Positions 1-9,563 are shown, counted from the stretch's first letter. The stretch is 64,000 bases of DNA from JAAYDI01 sp052034005 (GCA_052034005.1 JBPOJB010000013.1:62001-126000), one strand, 5' to 3'. Notes: generated by a model not told the origin, from the sequence alone. Numbers and translations are program-made.

Positions 1-1
1 T

Positions 2-706
2 TTCAAGAAGGGGCGTGCCAACTTCGAAGACCTGTTCTACTACAACGAGGTGCTGCCAGGCGCCGAGGACCGGTCGGGCGGCCTCACGGCCACCGGCACG
101 GCGATCGGTCTGGGGACCAGCGTATCGAGCATTCAGACCGATTTCCGCCAAGGTGCGTTCCTCGAGACGGGCAACCCGCTGGACGTGGCGATCGTCGGCG
201 AAGGGTTCTTTCAGGTTCAGGATACGGATGGGACCTTGGTCTACACGCGGGCGGGCAACTTCAGCATCAACGCGAACGGCCAACTCGTGCTGGGCTCCGC
301 ATCTGTCGGGCGGCTGGTGCAGGGGGGCGACATCACATTCCCGGAAGGCGCGATGGACCTGTCCATCTCGGCCGATGGCAAGGTCCAATACCGGATCTCC
401 GGGGACACGAATCCGCAGGACGCCGGCCAGCTCGAATTGGCCACCTTCATCAACAAGGAGGGGCTGGAGAAGCTCGGCGAGAACCTGTTTCGCGAATCCT
501 ATTCGTCGGGCTCGCCGCAGACGAGCACGCCGGGCGTGGACGGCGCGGGTTTCGTGCGATCGACGTTCCTGGAAGCTGCGAACGTGAACCCGGTCACCGA
601 GCTGATCGATCTGATTACGACGCAGCGGTCGTTCGAGTTGAATTCGCAGGTCGTGCAAGCGGGTGATCAGATACTGCAGCTGGTCGCCAACCTGCGGCGT
701 TACTAA
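2..706 (+). CDS. flgG: Flagellar distal rod protein FlgG (5' truncated)
   Basis: FlgG builds the distal rod of the flagellar axial structure in the periplasm. The window opens inside the gene: reading from base 2 gives FKKGRANFEDLFYY, the conserved N-terminal region of FlgG just after its missing start. The visible 234 residues keep the family layout: a central segment with NPLDVAIVGEGFFQV, then a C-terminal D0 helix with ELIDLITTQRSFELNSQVVQ. A GTG at position 50 could be mistaken for a start, but the conserved reading continues upstream of it. It heads the flgG-flgA-flgH-flgI series, all on the same strand. Identification is firm; only the extreme N-terminus is missing. Confidence 0.95.
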   Translation, partial: FKKGRANFEDLFYYNEVLPGAEDRSGGLTATGTAIGLGTSVSSIQTDFRQGAFLETGNPLDVAIVGEGFFQVQDTDGTLVYTRAGNFSINANGQLVLGSASVGRLVQGGDITFPEGAMDLSISADGKVQYRISGDTNPQDAGQLELATFINKEGLEKLGENLFRESYSSGSPQTSTPGVDGAGFVRSTFLEAANVNPVTELIDLITTQRSFELNSQVVQAGDQILQLVANLRRY

Positions 707-830
707 AGGGCTGTCAAGGATGCGACGATCGGTGCCGTGGCCCTTCGTTCCGCAACGGGCCGTACCATGGCGGGCTGGCGGCCGGCACTGGCTGTCTCAC
801 GGAGTCTCATCAGGGACGAGGAGTGCGCCG

Positions 831-1895
831 ATGACGGGCACACGGGCAGTTGCGGCGATCTGGGCGTTGTACGTCCTGGCGGCGCCGAGCTCGGCGGCGG
901 GTTGGGAAATCCGCTTGCGTGCGGACGTCGCGACGCAAGCCGCGACCGTGCAATTGCAGGACCTGGCCGACATCGTCGGTGACGACGTGCCCACGGAGGC
1001 GGCCGTGGAGCGGATCGTCGTCGCGCTGGGGCCCACGCCGCAGCACCACCGCGAGTTGACGCGAAGCGACGTGCGGAGAGTACTCGCCGCCCGCGGCGTG
1101 GACCTGCGGCAGTGCCAGTTCGCCGGCGCTCCGCGGGTGGTCATCGTGTATGGCCTGCCGCGCAGCGCCGCGGACTCCGCGCCCGGAGCCGGGCAGCCCG
1201 GCCGTGCGCAGGTCCGCAGCCTGCCGCCGGGCGTGACGACCGCCCAGCGGCGGCTGGAGGCCGTCGTCGCCCAGCGGCTCCAGTCGCTCGCGGGCGACGG
1301 GTGTCCCTGGAAGGCGGAGGTCGCATGGCCGGAGCGCGTGCCGGCCGCGCTGTTGCGCGCGGGGAGCGATTTCACGGTCGAGTCGCCGGCCGAGGCCACC
1401 GAAGGGTCGCACCAGTTGACGGTCTGCCTGTCCGACGGTCCCAACTCGGTGCGCGTGCCGTTGGAAGTGCGCGCGCATCGCGTGGCGCCGGTTGTCGTGC
1501 CCGTTCGCGCGCTGGCGCGGGGCGAGGTGATTCGGGCCGAGGACGTGGTGTTGCGGAGCGTGGAGGAGGAGGGCGGCCGGGGAGGGGCGCTGTTCGTGAC
1601 ACGCCTGGAGGACGCGGTTGGACGCCGGGTCCGCCAGGCCGTGAACGCTGACCAGCCGCTGAGCACCCGGGCCCTGCAACAGCCGCTGCTGGTCCGCCGG
1701 CGTGACGAGGTCGACGTGCTCGTCCGGTGCGGGGCCATCCGCGCCCATCGGCGCGCCGTGGCGCTCCAAGACGGCACACGCGGCGACCTGGTCACGGTCG
1801 AGACGACCGACGGCTCGAAGACGCAATTCAACGCGCGTGTAGTCGATATCCGGCAAGTGGAAGTGCTGCCGAACTCCACGAGCGTCAACCCATGA
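831..1895 (+). CDS. flgA: Flagella basal body P-ring assembly chaperone FlgA
   Basis: FlgA is a periplasmic chaperone needed to polymerise the FlgI P-ring. The 354-aa product starts at an ATG preceded by a GACGAGGAG-type ribosome site and has a signal peptide (ALYVLAAPSSAAG). The C-terminal third is an SAF/ChapFlgA domain: VPVRALARGEVIRAEDV, then VGRRVRQAVNADQPL and a terminal strand-rich part ending VDIRQVEVLPNS. The N-terminal two thirds are long, as in FlgA proteins with an added domain. The frame stays open upstream to 663, but that part overlaps flgG and has no signal peptide. The stop codon lies inside a CATGA repeat, and flgH starts 33 bases on. Synteny with flgH and flgI supports the call. 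Confidence 0.88.
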   Translation: MTGTRAVAAIWALYVLAAPSSAAGWEIRLRADVATQAATVQLQDLADIVGDDVPTEAAVERIVVALGPTPQHHRELTRSDVRRVLAARGVDLRQCQFAGAPRVVIVYGLPRSAADSAPGAGQPGRAQVRSLPPGVTTAQRRLEAVVAQRLQSLAGDGCPWKAEVAWPERVPAALLRAGSDFTVESPAEATEGSHQLTVCLSDGPNSVRVPLEVRAHRVAPVVVPVRALARGEVIRAEDVVLRSVEEEGGRGGALFVTRLEDAVGRRVRQAVNADQPLSTRALQQPLLVRRRDEVDVLVRCGAIRAHRRAVALQDGTRGDLVTVETTDGSKTQFNARVVDIRQVEVLPNSTSVNP

Positions 1896-1915
1896 CATGA
1901 CATGACATGACATGA
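1891..1915 (+). repeat. Five tandem CATGA units spanning the flgA stop codon
   Basis: Five perfect copies of the pentamer CATGA lie at the flgA-flgH junction. The flgA stop TGA (1893-1895) falls within the first unit. Later units supply TGA and ATG triplets in all three frames, immediately upstream of GAGG and the flgH start at 1929. A pentamer repeat can gain or lose units by slippage. Here that would change flgA-flgH spacing rather than either reading frame. Confidence 0.9.
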
Positions 1916-1928
1916 CGAGGTCGAGTGT

Positions 1929-2639
1929 ATGGAGATGCTGTTGCGGGTGAGGGCGGTGGCGTTGGTCGCCGCGATCCAGTGCCTGGCGGCCACCGGGCGC
2001 GCCCAGGACTCGAGCCTATATGCGCGCGAAGCGGCCCGGCCGATCAAGGCGCAGGGCGCTCCGGCGGTGGCCGATCCCGCCCTGCGCCTGTCCGACGTCA
2101 GCTGGATCTACACCCCCACGCCGCCGCCGCGTGAGGTCCAGAAGCACGACATCGTGAGCGTGCGCGTGGATATCCTGTCGCGGGTGCAGTCGGAGGGCGA
2201 GTTGCGCCGCCGCAAGAACGGGCTCTACGACGCGCGCCTCAACGACTGGATCATCTTCGACGGGCTCCGCTGGGTGAAACCCAGCCCGCAGAGCGACGGC
2301 GACCCGCGGGTGCGCGGTGAGCTCCGCTCCCAGTACCGCTCGCTGGGCGAACTGGAGACATCCGAATCGTTGGCTTTGAACATTGCGGCGGAAGTGGTGG
2401 ACATCCGGCCCAACGGCAATCTGGTCCTGGAGGGACGCGCGACCACGCGGATCAACGAGGAGACCTGGACCGTGACTATGTCCGGCATGTGCCGCCCGGA
2501 GTCCATCGGCCCGAACAACGTGGTGCTGTCGCGCGACGTCATCAACCTGGACGTGCGCAAGGTGGAGACCGGCAGCGTCGCGGCCGGCTATCAGCGCGGT
2601 TGGTTCCAGAAACTCTTCGATATCATCCAACCTTTTTAG
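1929..2639 (+). CDS. flgH: Flagellar L-ring protein FlgH
   Basis: FlgH forms the outer-membrane L-ring around the flagellar rod. The 236-aa product has an N-terminal hydrophobic signal (LRVRAVALVAAIQCLAATGRA). The family core follows: HDIVSVRVDILSRVQSEGE near residue 75 and the hallmark LNIAAEVVDIRPNGNLVLE near residue 150, then a short amphipathic C-terminus WFQKLFDIIQPF. A cysteine lies in the signal region, but the surrounding residues (AIQC) are a poor lipobox. Lipidation, usual for FlgH, is therefore uncertain, and cleavage after GRA is the alternative. GAGG lies just upstream of the start; a second ATG at 1935 is also possible. Confidence 0.9.
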   Translation: MEMLLRVRAVALVAAIQCLAATGRAQDSSLYAREAARPIKAQGAPAVADPALRLSDVSWIYTPTPPPREVQKHDIVSVRVDILSRVQSEGELRRRKNGLYDARLNDWIIFDGLRWVKPSPQSDGDPRVRGELRSQYRSLGELETSESLALNIAAEVVDIRPNGNLVLEGRATTRINEETWTVTMSGMCRPESIGPNNVVLSRDVINLDVRKVETGSVAAGYQRGWFQKLFDIIQPF

Positions 2640-2647
2640 GATCGTGT

Positions 2648-3808
2648 ATGAGGCGCTCCATGACGCACGCTCGTTTCCGGCCGGCGCGTTGGGCGGTCAC
2701 GCTGGCCCTGGCTTCGCTCTCTTTGACGCCGCTCCAGGCGCAACCGGCGCGCCCAGCGTCCTCGGAACGTCCCCGTCCCCTGCAGTTGCAGCAACTCAAC
2801 ATCGGCGACATCTGCCGGCTCAAGGGCCAGGAACGCAACACGCTCCAAGGCATGGGGCTCGTCACGGGCCTCAACGGGACCGGCGACGGCACCTTGGGCG
2901 CGACCACCCGTTCGCTCATGCGAGCCATGGACCAGCTCAAGGTCCCGGTCATGGGGACCGGCAAGAAGCCGGAGAAGTTCGACCCCAAGAACGTGGCGCT
3001 GGTGGTGGTCACCGCCGATATCCCGCCCGCCGGCGCGCGCCAGGGTGACGAGATCGATTGCACCGTCACCTCGATCAACGCCAAGAGCCTCCAGGGCGGC
3101 TACCTGATGATGACGCCGCTGGTGGGACCCATCCCGTCCGGGGAAGAGACGCCCGATCCGATCGTATACGCCATCGCCCAGGGCCAGCTGCGGCTGGACG
3201 ACAAGACCGCACTGACCAATGGCAAGATCTCGCTCGGGTGCCGCGTGGCACGCAATCTCCCCAACCCGTTCGTCAAGGATGGCAAGATCACGCTGGTTCT
3301 CGACCGGGGCCACGCGCGCTTCGGTGTCGCCAAGGAGGTGGAAGACGCGGTCAATTTCAGCCGGGAACTGGGCAACGATCGCGGCGGCGCCTCCGGGCTG
3401 GGGATCGCCCGGGCGATCGACCCGCAGACCGTCGAAGTGACGATCCTCGACCAGTACCGGGACAACCCGGTCGAGTTCGCCGCCCTGGTCCTGCAACAGG
3501 AGCTGCGCGATTTGCCGCGCGACTCGGTCGTCGTCGTGAACGAAACGACCGGGGTGATCACGATGAGCGCCGACCTGGAACTGGCCCCGTCGGCAGTCAC
3601 CCATCAGAACATCACCATCGACATCGGCACCGGCGTGGGTGTGAGTGAGTTCGTGGGCCTGGATCCGGCCGAAGATACGTCCGTGCCGACGCTCAAAGCG
3701 CTCGTCCAGGCGATGAACTCGCTGCGCGTCTCGTCCAAGGACATGATTCAGATCATCCGCGAACTGGAGTCCAGCGGAGCCATCTACGGACATGTCATCT
3801 ATCGCTGA
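2648..3808 (+). CDS. flgI: Flagellar P-ring protein FlgI
   Basis: FlgI polymerises into the periplasmic P-ring bushing. The 386-aa protein has a signal peptide (WAVTLALASLSLTPLQAQ) and the strongly conserved family sequence throughout. NIGDICRLKGQERNTLQGM and GLVTGLNGTGDG are close to the N-terminus, VVVTADIPPAGARQGDEID follows, and the C-terminus (LRVSSKDMIQIIRELE) is typical. The length matches the family (about 370). The ATG at 2648, eight bases after the flgH stop, gives a complete signal peptide; an ATG at 2660 would also work. The frame is open back to 2489, but that stretch lies inside flgH. Confidence 0.95.
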   Translation: MRRSMTHARFRPARWAVTLALASLSLTPLQAQPARPASSERPRPLQLQQLNIGDICRLKGQERNTLQGMGLVTGLNGTGDGTLGATTRSLMRAMDQLKVPVMGTGKKPEKFDPKNVALVVVTADIPPAGARQGDEIDCTVTSINAKSLQGGYLMMTPLVGPIPSGEETPDPIVYAIAQGQLRLDDKTALTNGKISLGCRVARNLPNPFVKDGKITLVLDRGHARFGVAKEVEDAVNFSRELGNDRGGASGLGIARAIDPQTVEVTILDQYRDNPVEFAALVLQQELRDLPRDSVVVVNETTGVITMSADLELAPSAVTHQNITIDIGTGVGVSEFVGLDPAEDTSVPTLKALVQAMNSLRVSSKDMIQIIRELESSGAIYGHVIYR

Positions 3809-3826
3809 TCCACCAGGAACGGTCCC

Positions 3827-4147
3827 ATGCAGATCTCGTCATTCTCGGCACCCCCCTACGACGCGGCGGTCCACGCCGGACCGTCCGCGGCGCCGGGCAA
3901 GGCGCGCCCGGCCGCGGCGCAGGAGCTGCGGGCGGCCTTCCAGGACTTCGTCGGCCAGACGTTCTATGGCCAGATGCTCAGCGCCATGCGCAAGACTGTC
4001 GGGAAGCCGGCCTACTTTCACGGCGGACGCGCCGAAGAGGTCTTCCAGGGGCAGCTTGATCAGGTGCTGGCGGAGAAGCTCAGCCAGGCCACGGCCGACA
4101 CGTTTGCCGAACCCATGTACCAGTTGTTCACTCTCTCAAGGCGTTGA
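3827..4147 (+). CDS. flgJ: Rod-binding (FlgJ N-terminal type) protein
   Basis: This 106-aa protein corresponds to the rod-binding half of FlgJ, which caps the growing rod. The diagnostic run is LRAAFQDFVGQTFYGQMLSAM followed by KPAYFHGGRAEEVFQGQLDQ, where FlgJ homologues have their G-G...E...F..LD signature. The C-terminal peptidoglycan hydrolase domain of gamma-proteobacterial FlgJ is absent and the gene simply ends. Single-domain forms are known in several phyla, so another hydrolase must open the wall. It sits between flgI and flgN with short gaps of 18 and 6 bases, consistent with cotranscription. Confidence 0.85.
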   Translation: MQISSFSAPPYDAAVHAGPSAAPGKARPAAAQELRAAFQDFVGQTFYGQMLSAMRKTVGKPAYFHGGRAEEVFQGQLDQVLAEKLSQATADTFAEPMYQLFTLSRR

Positions 4148-4153
4148 GCAGGC

Positions 4154-4687
4154 ATGATCGCAACTCTGGAAATGAAGCCAGATCCTATGAATGAACCTCC
4201 ATCCGACTATCCCTGGGACGAGCATCTGGCGGCGCTGCTGGAGGACCTGTCGCAGGTCCAGGACGAGCTGCTGCAGGTCCTGGCCCAGAAGCGCCGCTGC
4301 ATGGCCGCCGGCGATGCCGGCGGCATGCGGGCCCTGCAACCGGCCGAAGAGGCGGTGAGTCAACGCCTGCAGCAGTGCCACGACCGCCGCGCTCAGCTGC
4401 TCGCCGAGGCCGCGCGACAAGGACTGCCGGGAGACAGCCTGGGCCAACTGGCCACCGCCATTCAACGCCATGGCGGCGGCGACAGGTGCCGGGACGTGAA
4501 ACAGCTGTCCGCGCGCATGCGGTTGCTGCAACACCAGAGCCTGACCAACTGGGTCCTGGCCCAGAAGGCCCTGCTCCACCTGGCCCAGATGCTGGAAATC
4601 ATCGCGACTGGCGGCCGCCTCCAGCCGACATATGGAAGAGACACGTCCCTTCACGCTCGTGGTAGCCTCGTGGATCAGGAGGTATAA
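4154..4687 (+). CDS. flgN: FlgN-type export chaperone for FlgK/FlgL
   Basis: A 177-aa, almost wholly helical protein placed directly before flgK and flgL, the cargo that FlgN normally escorts to the flagellar export gate. It has long heptad-like segments (HLAALLEDLSQVQDELLQVL, then MRALQPAEEAVSQRLQQC) and an FlgN-like C-terminus, LLHLAQMLEIIATGG followed by GSLVDQEV. Sequence conservation in FlgN is low, so position and helical character carry much of the weight. The stop is followed after eight bases by flgK, with an AGGAGG at 4677-4682 serving that start. Confidence 0.78.
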   Translation: MIATLEMKPDPMNEPPSDYPWDEHLAALLEDLSQVQDELLQVLAQKRRCMAAGDAGGMRALQPAEEAVSQRLQQCHDRRAQLLAEAARQGLPGDSLGQLATAIQRHGGGDRCRDVKQLSARMRLLQHQSLTNWVLAQKALLHLAQMLEIIATGGRLQPTYGRDTSLHARGSLVDQEV

Positions 4688-4695
4688 CGGCCGCC

Positions 4696-6393
4696 ATGAC
4701 GCTTCTGTCCACGCTCCAGATCGCCAAGAACGCCCTGTTTGCCGCGCAGTCGGGCATCCAGGTGGCCGCCAACAACGTGGCCAACGCGGACACGCCGGGC
4801 TACGTGCGCGAGAAGCTGATCCAGACGCCCGGCCCAACCCAGCGCATCGGGGGCCTGGTCAGCGGGACCGGCGTGCTCGTCCAGGGCGTGGTGCGGGAGG
4901 TGGACGCCTACCTGCAGGAGCGGATGCGGGCCGCCGCCAGCGACCTGGCCGGCGGCGAGGCGCAGGAGGCGGCGTACATCGATCTGGAGTCGGTCGTTGG
5001 CGAGCTGACAGACAGCGATCTGAGCACGGCGTTGACCGCGTTCTTCAATAGCCTCCATGACATCCTCAACCAGCCGGAAGACCCGGCCGTGCGGAACCTG
5101 GCCGTGCTCAACGGCGAGAGCTTGACGGCGCAGATCCGCGGCCTGGACAGCCGGGTGCGCGACCTGCGGGACATCGCCAACGAGCGGATTGTCAGTGCGG
5201 CAGACCGCGTTAACCAGTTGGTGACGGAGATCGCCAAGCTCAACAAGCAGATCGTCGAGATCGAGCAGGGCGGCACGATCGAGAGCGACGCGGTGGGTCT
5301 GCGCGACAAGCGGGACAAGGCGCTGGAAGACCTGGCCAGGCTGGTGAACATCAGCGTCGACGAGCAGGCGACGGGCGCGGTGAACGTGTTCGTGGGCGGC
5401 GACTATCTGGTGTTTGACGGAGTCACGCAGCTGGTGAAGGCGATTCCGCAGGCGGACCGGGGTCTGGCGGCGGTCGAGTTGCGGCTGAGCAAATCGGATG
5501 CGCAGTTGCAGGCCACGTCGGGTTCGATTGCCGGCCTGATCGCGGCGCGGGACGGCATTCTGGCCGGCTTCCTCGACCAGCTGAGCGCTTTCGCCGGCGC
5601 GTTGATTTTCGAGTTCAACAAAGTGCACGCGTCCGGGCAGGGCCTGACCGGCTACGACGAAGTGCTCAGCGAACGGCGCGTCGAGCAGCGGACGCGGCCG
5701 CTGGATGAAGCCGGACTGCCCTTCACGCCGGTCCACGGCTCGTTCCAGGTGCTGGTCGTCAACGAGAAGACCGGCATGGTCGGCACGCACGACGTTTTCG
5801 TGCGGCTCGACGGCCTGGAGGACGACACGACCCTGGAGAGCCTGGCCGCGACGCTCGACGCGATCGACGGCCTGTCGGCTACCATCACGCTCGAAGGCCG
5901 GCTGCGGTTGGCGGCAGAGTCTCCGGAACTGCAGTTCTCGTTCGCCAACGACACCAGCGGCGTCTTGGCCGCGTTGGGCATCAACACGTTCTTCACCGGC
6001 ACCACGGCCCAGGACCTCCACGTTCATGAGGCGGTGCTGCGCGATGTCCGCAAGCTGGCGATCAGCCGGGACGGGCTGGGCGCGGATACGCGGAACGGCG
6101 AGCGGCTGGCCAGCCTGCTGACCACCCCGCTGGAGACCGACGACCAACTCTCGTTGGCCCAGCGATACGAGCGGTGGATGGGCGAAGTCGCACAGGGTTC
6201 GGCACTGGCCCAAGCGGTGGCCGAAGGGTACCGGTCATTCTATGGCACATTGGAGAGCGAGCATTTGGGCCGCAGTGGCGTCAATCTGGACGAGGAAGCA
6301 GTCCACCTGATGACCTGCCAACGCACCTACCAGGCGGCCGCCAAGGTCATTCGTACGATCAGCGAGCTACTGGATATTTTGACGTCGCTCTGA
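4696..6393 (+). CDS. flgK: Flagellar hook-associated protein 1 FlgK
   Basis: FlgK is the first hook-filament junction protein, exported through the flagellar type III apparatus. The 565-aa product has the conserved N-terminal D0 region with QVAANNVANADTPGYVRE, a long coiled-coil D1 including LNKQIVEIEQGG, and the C-terminal helix SGVNLDEEAVHLMTCQRTYQ. Between residues about 345 and 430 is an inserted beta/alpha segment (SFQVLVVNEKTG through GVLAALGINTFF) resembling the flagellin IN-type modules repeated in FliD and FlgL of this cluster. No signal peptide is present, as expected for type III cargo. Confidence 0.94.
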   Translation: MTLLSTLQIAKNALFAAQSGIQVAANNVANADTPGYVREKLIQTPGPTQRIGGLVSGTGVLVQGVVREVDAYLQERMRAAASDLAGGEAQEAAYIDLESVVGELTDSDLSTALTAFFNSLHDILNQPEDPAVRNLAVLNGESLTAQIRGLDSRVRDLRDIANERIVSAADRVNQLVTEIAKLNKQIVEIEQGGTIESDAVGLRDKRDKALEDLARLVNISVDEQATGAVNVFVGGDYLVFDGVTQLVKAIPQADRGLAAVELRLSKSDAQLQATSGSIAGLIAARDGILAGFLDQLSAFAGALIFEFNKVHASGQGLTGYDEVLSERRVEQRTRPLDEAGLPFTPVHGSFQVLVVNEKTGMVGTHDVFVRLDGLEDDTTLESLAATLDAIDGLSATITLEGRLRLAAESPELQFSFANDTSGVLAALGINTFFTGTTAQDLHVHEAVLRDVRKLAISRDGLGADTRNGERLASLLTTPLETDDQLSLAQRYERWMGEVAQGSALAQAVAEGYRSFYGTLESEHLGRSGVNLDEEAVHLMTCQRTYQAAAKVIRTISELLDILTSL

Positions 6394-6438
6394 CACCCGC
6401 GCGGCATGGGCCCGAGCGGCCCGCAAGGTCAGTAACCC

Positions 6439-9400
6439 ATGGCATTCATCTACCCGATCCCCACCGGCCGCAGCAGTGATATGCTGGTCACGCGCCGGCT
6501 GCTGATGCAACTGCAGGCGGAGCAGAAACGGCTGCTGGCGGTCGAGCAGCAGTTGGGCACCGGACGGCGCATCCAGCTCTCCAGCGAAGACCCGTCGTCG
6601 GCCAGCCGCGCCATGTCGCTGCAGCGGATGCTCGAGACGAAGGCGCAGCTGAAGGTCAATCTGTCGACCAGCCTGTCGTTTCTGCAGGCCACGGACACGG
6701 CCCTGTCCAGCGTCGCGGGCCTGTTGAGCGATGCGCGCGGTTTGGCCGTCAGCGCCGTGGACAGCACGACCAGCGACCTGGAACGTCAGTCCATGGCGCT
6801 GGAGTTGCGGGCCACCGTCCGACAGCTGCTGGATGTCGCCAATCAGCAGTTTCGCGGACGCTACTTGTTCGCCGGGTCGCGGTCCACAGAGCAGCCGTTC
6901 GACAGCTTCGACGACTTCGTTGCCTACCTGGGCAACAACACGCCGCTGCGCACCTATGCGAACCACGACATGCTGCTGGATACGAACGTCCCCGGCCAAG
7001 AGCTGTTCGGCGCCGTGTCCGCCCAGATGCAGGGGATCGACTTGGAGCCCATCCTGACGGCCGACACGCGGCTGGCCGACCTCCGCGGCGGACTTGGGAT
7101 CACCCGCGGCACGCTGCTCGTGTCCGACGGCTCGCACACCAGCACGGTGTCCATTGCGGGTGCGGAGACGATCGGGGACGTGGCCCGTCTGCTGGAGTCG
7201 CAGCCGCCCGCGGGCCGGGAGGTGCGTGTCACGATCGGCCCGCACGGCTTGCGCGTGGCGATCGACGCGGCGGGCGGCGGGAGCCTCACGATCCGCGACG
7301 AAGAAGGGGGCATGACCGCCGCTCAACTCGGGATCCTGCGCCTTACCGGCAGCGCGAGCGACCCGATCGTCGGCACGGACCTTGATCCCATCCTGCGCGG
7401 CACGACGCCCTTGAGCCACATCCTGGGCGTCCGCGCGCGGGCCGTCATCCGTTCACCAGGCACCGACAACGATATCGTGTTGGAAGCCCACCAACGAGGC
7501 GACGCGCTCAATGGCGTCACGCTCCAGTTTGTCGATCATAACCTGCTGCAGGCCGCGCCCGGGTTGCCGGCGGGATCCGAATACGCGCAGTTCGACCCGC
7601 TCGCACGCCCGGCGCAAGCCGGCATCCGGCTCTCCGGGGTCGATAATGATCTGATCCTGAGGGCCAACAGCGCGGGAACCGATTGGAACAACGTCACGAT
7701 CCAACTGGATGCCAGTGCCGACCTGGGCGATGCGGCCAACGTGTCCTACAACGCCGCTACGAAGACGCTGACCATCCAGGTCGATGACACGGACGAAACC
7801 ACGCTCGGGACGCTCGTGGCGGCCATCCAGGGCGCCGGCCAGTTCAGCGTCGTTCCGGATCCGTCGCGGGGCGAAGGCTACGATGCGACCAGCGCCGTCC
7901 GGGCGGCGGATGCCGGGGTGATCGGCAACACGGGCAACAGCGGCGGAGCCGCCAACACGATTTATGTCTACATCGATGTGGGTGACACGACCGCCAACCA
8001 GGTGGTGGCCGCCCTGCGCGCCAACACCGACGTGGCGGCGCGGTTCCAAGTCCGCCTCGATCCCCAGGACACCAGCTCCCTCGCGCGGGCCGGCTCGCGG
8101 ACCGTGTCCGTCACCGCCCAGGGTACCACCGCCGAAGGCGCCGGCATCGAATGGGACCGGGCCGCCGGCCTCCAGGTTACCCACGGCGGGCAGACCTATG
8201 TGATCGACGTCCAGGCAGCCGAAACCGTGGAGGACCTGCTCAATATCCTCAATGGCTCCGGCGCCCATCTGTTGGCGACGATCAACGAGCGGCAGAATGG
8301 GATCAGCGTCCTGTCGCGACTCAGCGGCGCGGATCTGGCGATCGGCGAGAACGGCGGCCGCACCGCCACCGACCTGGGCATCCGGACGTTTGCACTCGAT
8401 ACGCCCCTCGCGCAGTTCAACCGCGGACGGGGCGTGATGAGCGTCGAGGGGACGGACTTCGTCATCCGCCGCAGCGACGGCGTGGAGCTGAGCATCGATA
8501 CGTCATCCGCTCAGACCGTGGCCGATATCCTCGACCTGATCAACCATCATCCGGACAACCTCGATCCGAACACGGCGGTCACGGCGCGCTTGCGCGCCTA
8601 CGGCAACGGAATCGAACTGGTGGAAGATCACCCGGGCGGCGCGCAGACGCTGCAGGTGCGCCGCACGCGTGTCAGCACGGCGGCCTGGGACTTGGGACTC
8701 ATCCCCCGCGGCGAAGAGGTCTCGCCGCCGCCCCAGCCCGCCGAGGCGGCGCAGGCTCAAGTGGCGTTCGACCCGCCTCATGAACTCAATACGGCGCTCC
8801 GCTTCGTGGCCGCCCAGGGCGGCACGTCCGGGAACGGGGTCGCGATCGAGTTCCGCAACACGCTCAGTGGCAATGCGGCGACGGCCACCTACGACAGCGG
8901 TGCGCGACGCCTGATCATCGATCTGTGCGACGGCCAGACCACCGCCAACACCGTGATCGACGCGGTCGCGCTGGAAGGCACCTTCCGCGCCGAACTCGAT
9001 ACCTCCGGCGATCCCACGAACGACGGCACCGGCACGCTGGTCGCCCCGGCCGGTGTGGCCGCCACCACCGGCGGCGGCACCCCGGAGACGCTGTCCGGCG
9101 CAGACACCAACCCGATCGAAACGCACGGCGTGTTCAACTCGCTCATCCGCCTGTACCGCGCCGTGCTGTCCTACGACGTGGCCGAAATCGAACGGTGCGT
9201 CGAGATGCTGGACGATGACTTCGATCGACTCAACTTCGGACGCGCTGAAGTCGGGTCGCGCAGCCAGGCGGTGGAAGCCATCACCAACCGCAACGAGGAC
9301 GAGCAGGTGGAGCTGAAATCGGTGCTGTCCCTGGAGATCGACGTGGACGTGGCCACGGCGGCATCCGAGTTCCTGGCGCGACAAGCGGCCTACGAGGCGT

Positions 9401-9453
9401 CGTTGCGCAGCATGGCCAGCTTGTATAGATTAACGCTGCTCGACTTCCTGTAG
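6439..9453 (+). CDS. flgL: Oversized flagellar hook-associated protein 3 FlgL
   Basis: FlgL joins FlgK to the flagellin filament. The ends are FlgL/flagellin-like: an N-terminal helix with LVTRRLLMQLQAEQKRLLA and QLGTGRRIQLSSEDPSSASR, and a C-terminal helix with TAASEFLARQAAYEASLRS. At 1004 aa the protein is about three times the usual 300-400. The excess (residues about 210-870) is repetitive. Three IN-like units lie near 216-300, 569-654 and 660-754. Copies of a second module (GVDNDLILRANSAGTDWNN, then a YNAATKTLTIQVDD strand pair) lie near 391-474 and 780-869, with partial copies near 335 and 500. It starts 45 bases after flgK. Confidence 0.9.
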   Translation: MAFIYPIPTGRSSDMLVTRRLLMQLQAEQKRLLAVEQQLGTGRRIQLSSEDPSSASRAMSLQRMLETKAQLKVNLSTSLSFLQATDTALSSVAGLLSDARGLAVSAVDSTTSDLERQSMALELRATVRQLLDVANQQFRGRYLFAGSRSTEQPFDSFDDFVAYLGNNTPLRTYANHDMLLDTNVPGQELFGAVSAQMQGIDLEPILTADTRLADLRGGLGITRGTLLVSDGSHTSTVSIAGAETIGDVARLLESQPPAGREVRVTIGPHGLRVAIDAAGGGSLTIRDEEGGMTAAQLGILRLTGSASDPIVGTDLDPILRGTTPLSHILGVRARAVIRSPGTDNDIVLEAHQRGDALNGVTLQFVDHNLLQAAPGLPAGSEYAQFDPLARPAQAGIRLSGVDNDLILRANSAGTDWNNVTIQLDASADLGDAANVSYNAATKTLTIQVDDTDETTLGTLVAAIQGAGQFSVVPDPSRGEGYDATSAVRAADAGVIGNTGNSGGAANTIYVYIDVGDTTANQVVAALRANTDVAARFQVRLDPQDTSSLARAGSRTVSVTAQGTTAEGAGIEWDRAAGLQVTHGGQTYVIDVQAAETVEDLLNILNGSGAHLLATINERQNGISVLSRLSGADLAIGENGGRTATDLGIRTFALDTPLAQFNRGRGVMSVEGTDFVIRRSDGVELSIDTSSAQTVADILDLINHHPDNLDPNTAVTARLRAYGNGIELVEDHPGGAQTLQVRRTRVSTAAWDLGLIPRGEEVSPPPQPAEAAQAQVAFDPPHELNTALRFVAAQGGTSGNGVAIEFRNTLSGNAATATYDSGARRLIIDLCDGQTTANTVIDAVALEGTFRAELDTSGDPTNDGTGTLVAPAGVAATTGGGTPETLSGADTNPIETHGVFNSLIRLYRAVLSYDVAEIERCVEMLDDDFDRLNFGRAEVGSRSQAVEAITNRNEDEQVELKSVLSLEIDVDVATAASEFLARQAAYEASLRSMASLYRLTLLDFL

Positions 9454-9563
9454 ACGGCTCGCACGGCTTTTGCTGGTCGGAGGGCTATCTGGTGGCCGAT
9501 GATACGTCCACGGCTTGGCCTCATCACACTCTCTCGGCTCCGGTAGGATAGGGGCGCTGCCCG

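Noticed and set aside
4675..6213. 512-aa - strand open frame inside flgK
   Set aside because: Antisense shadow; FlgK on the + strand is unambiguous.
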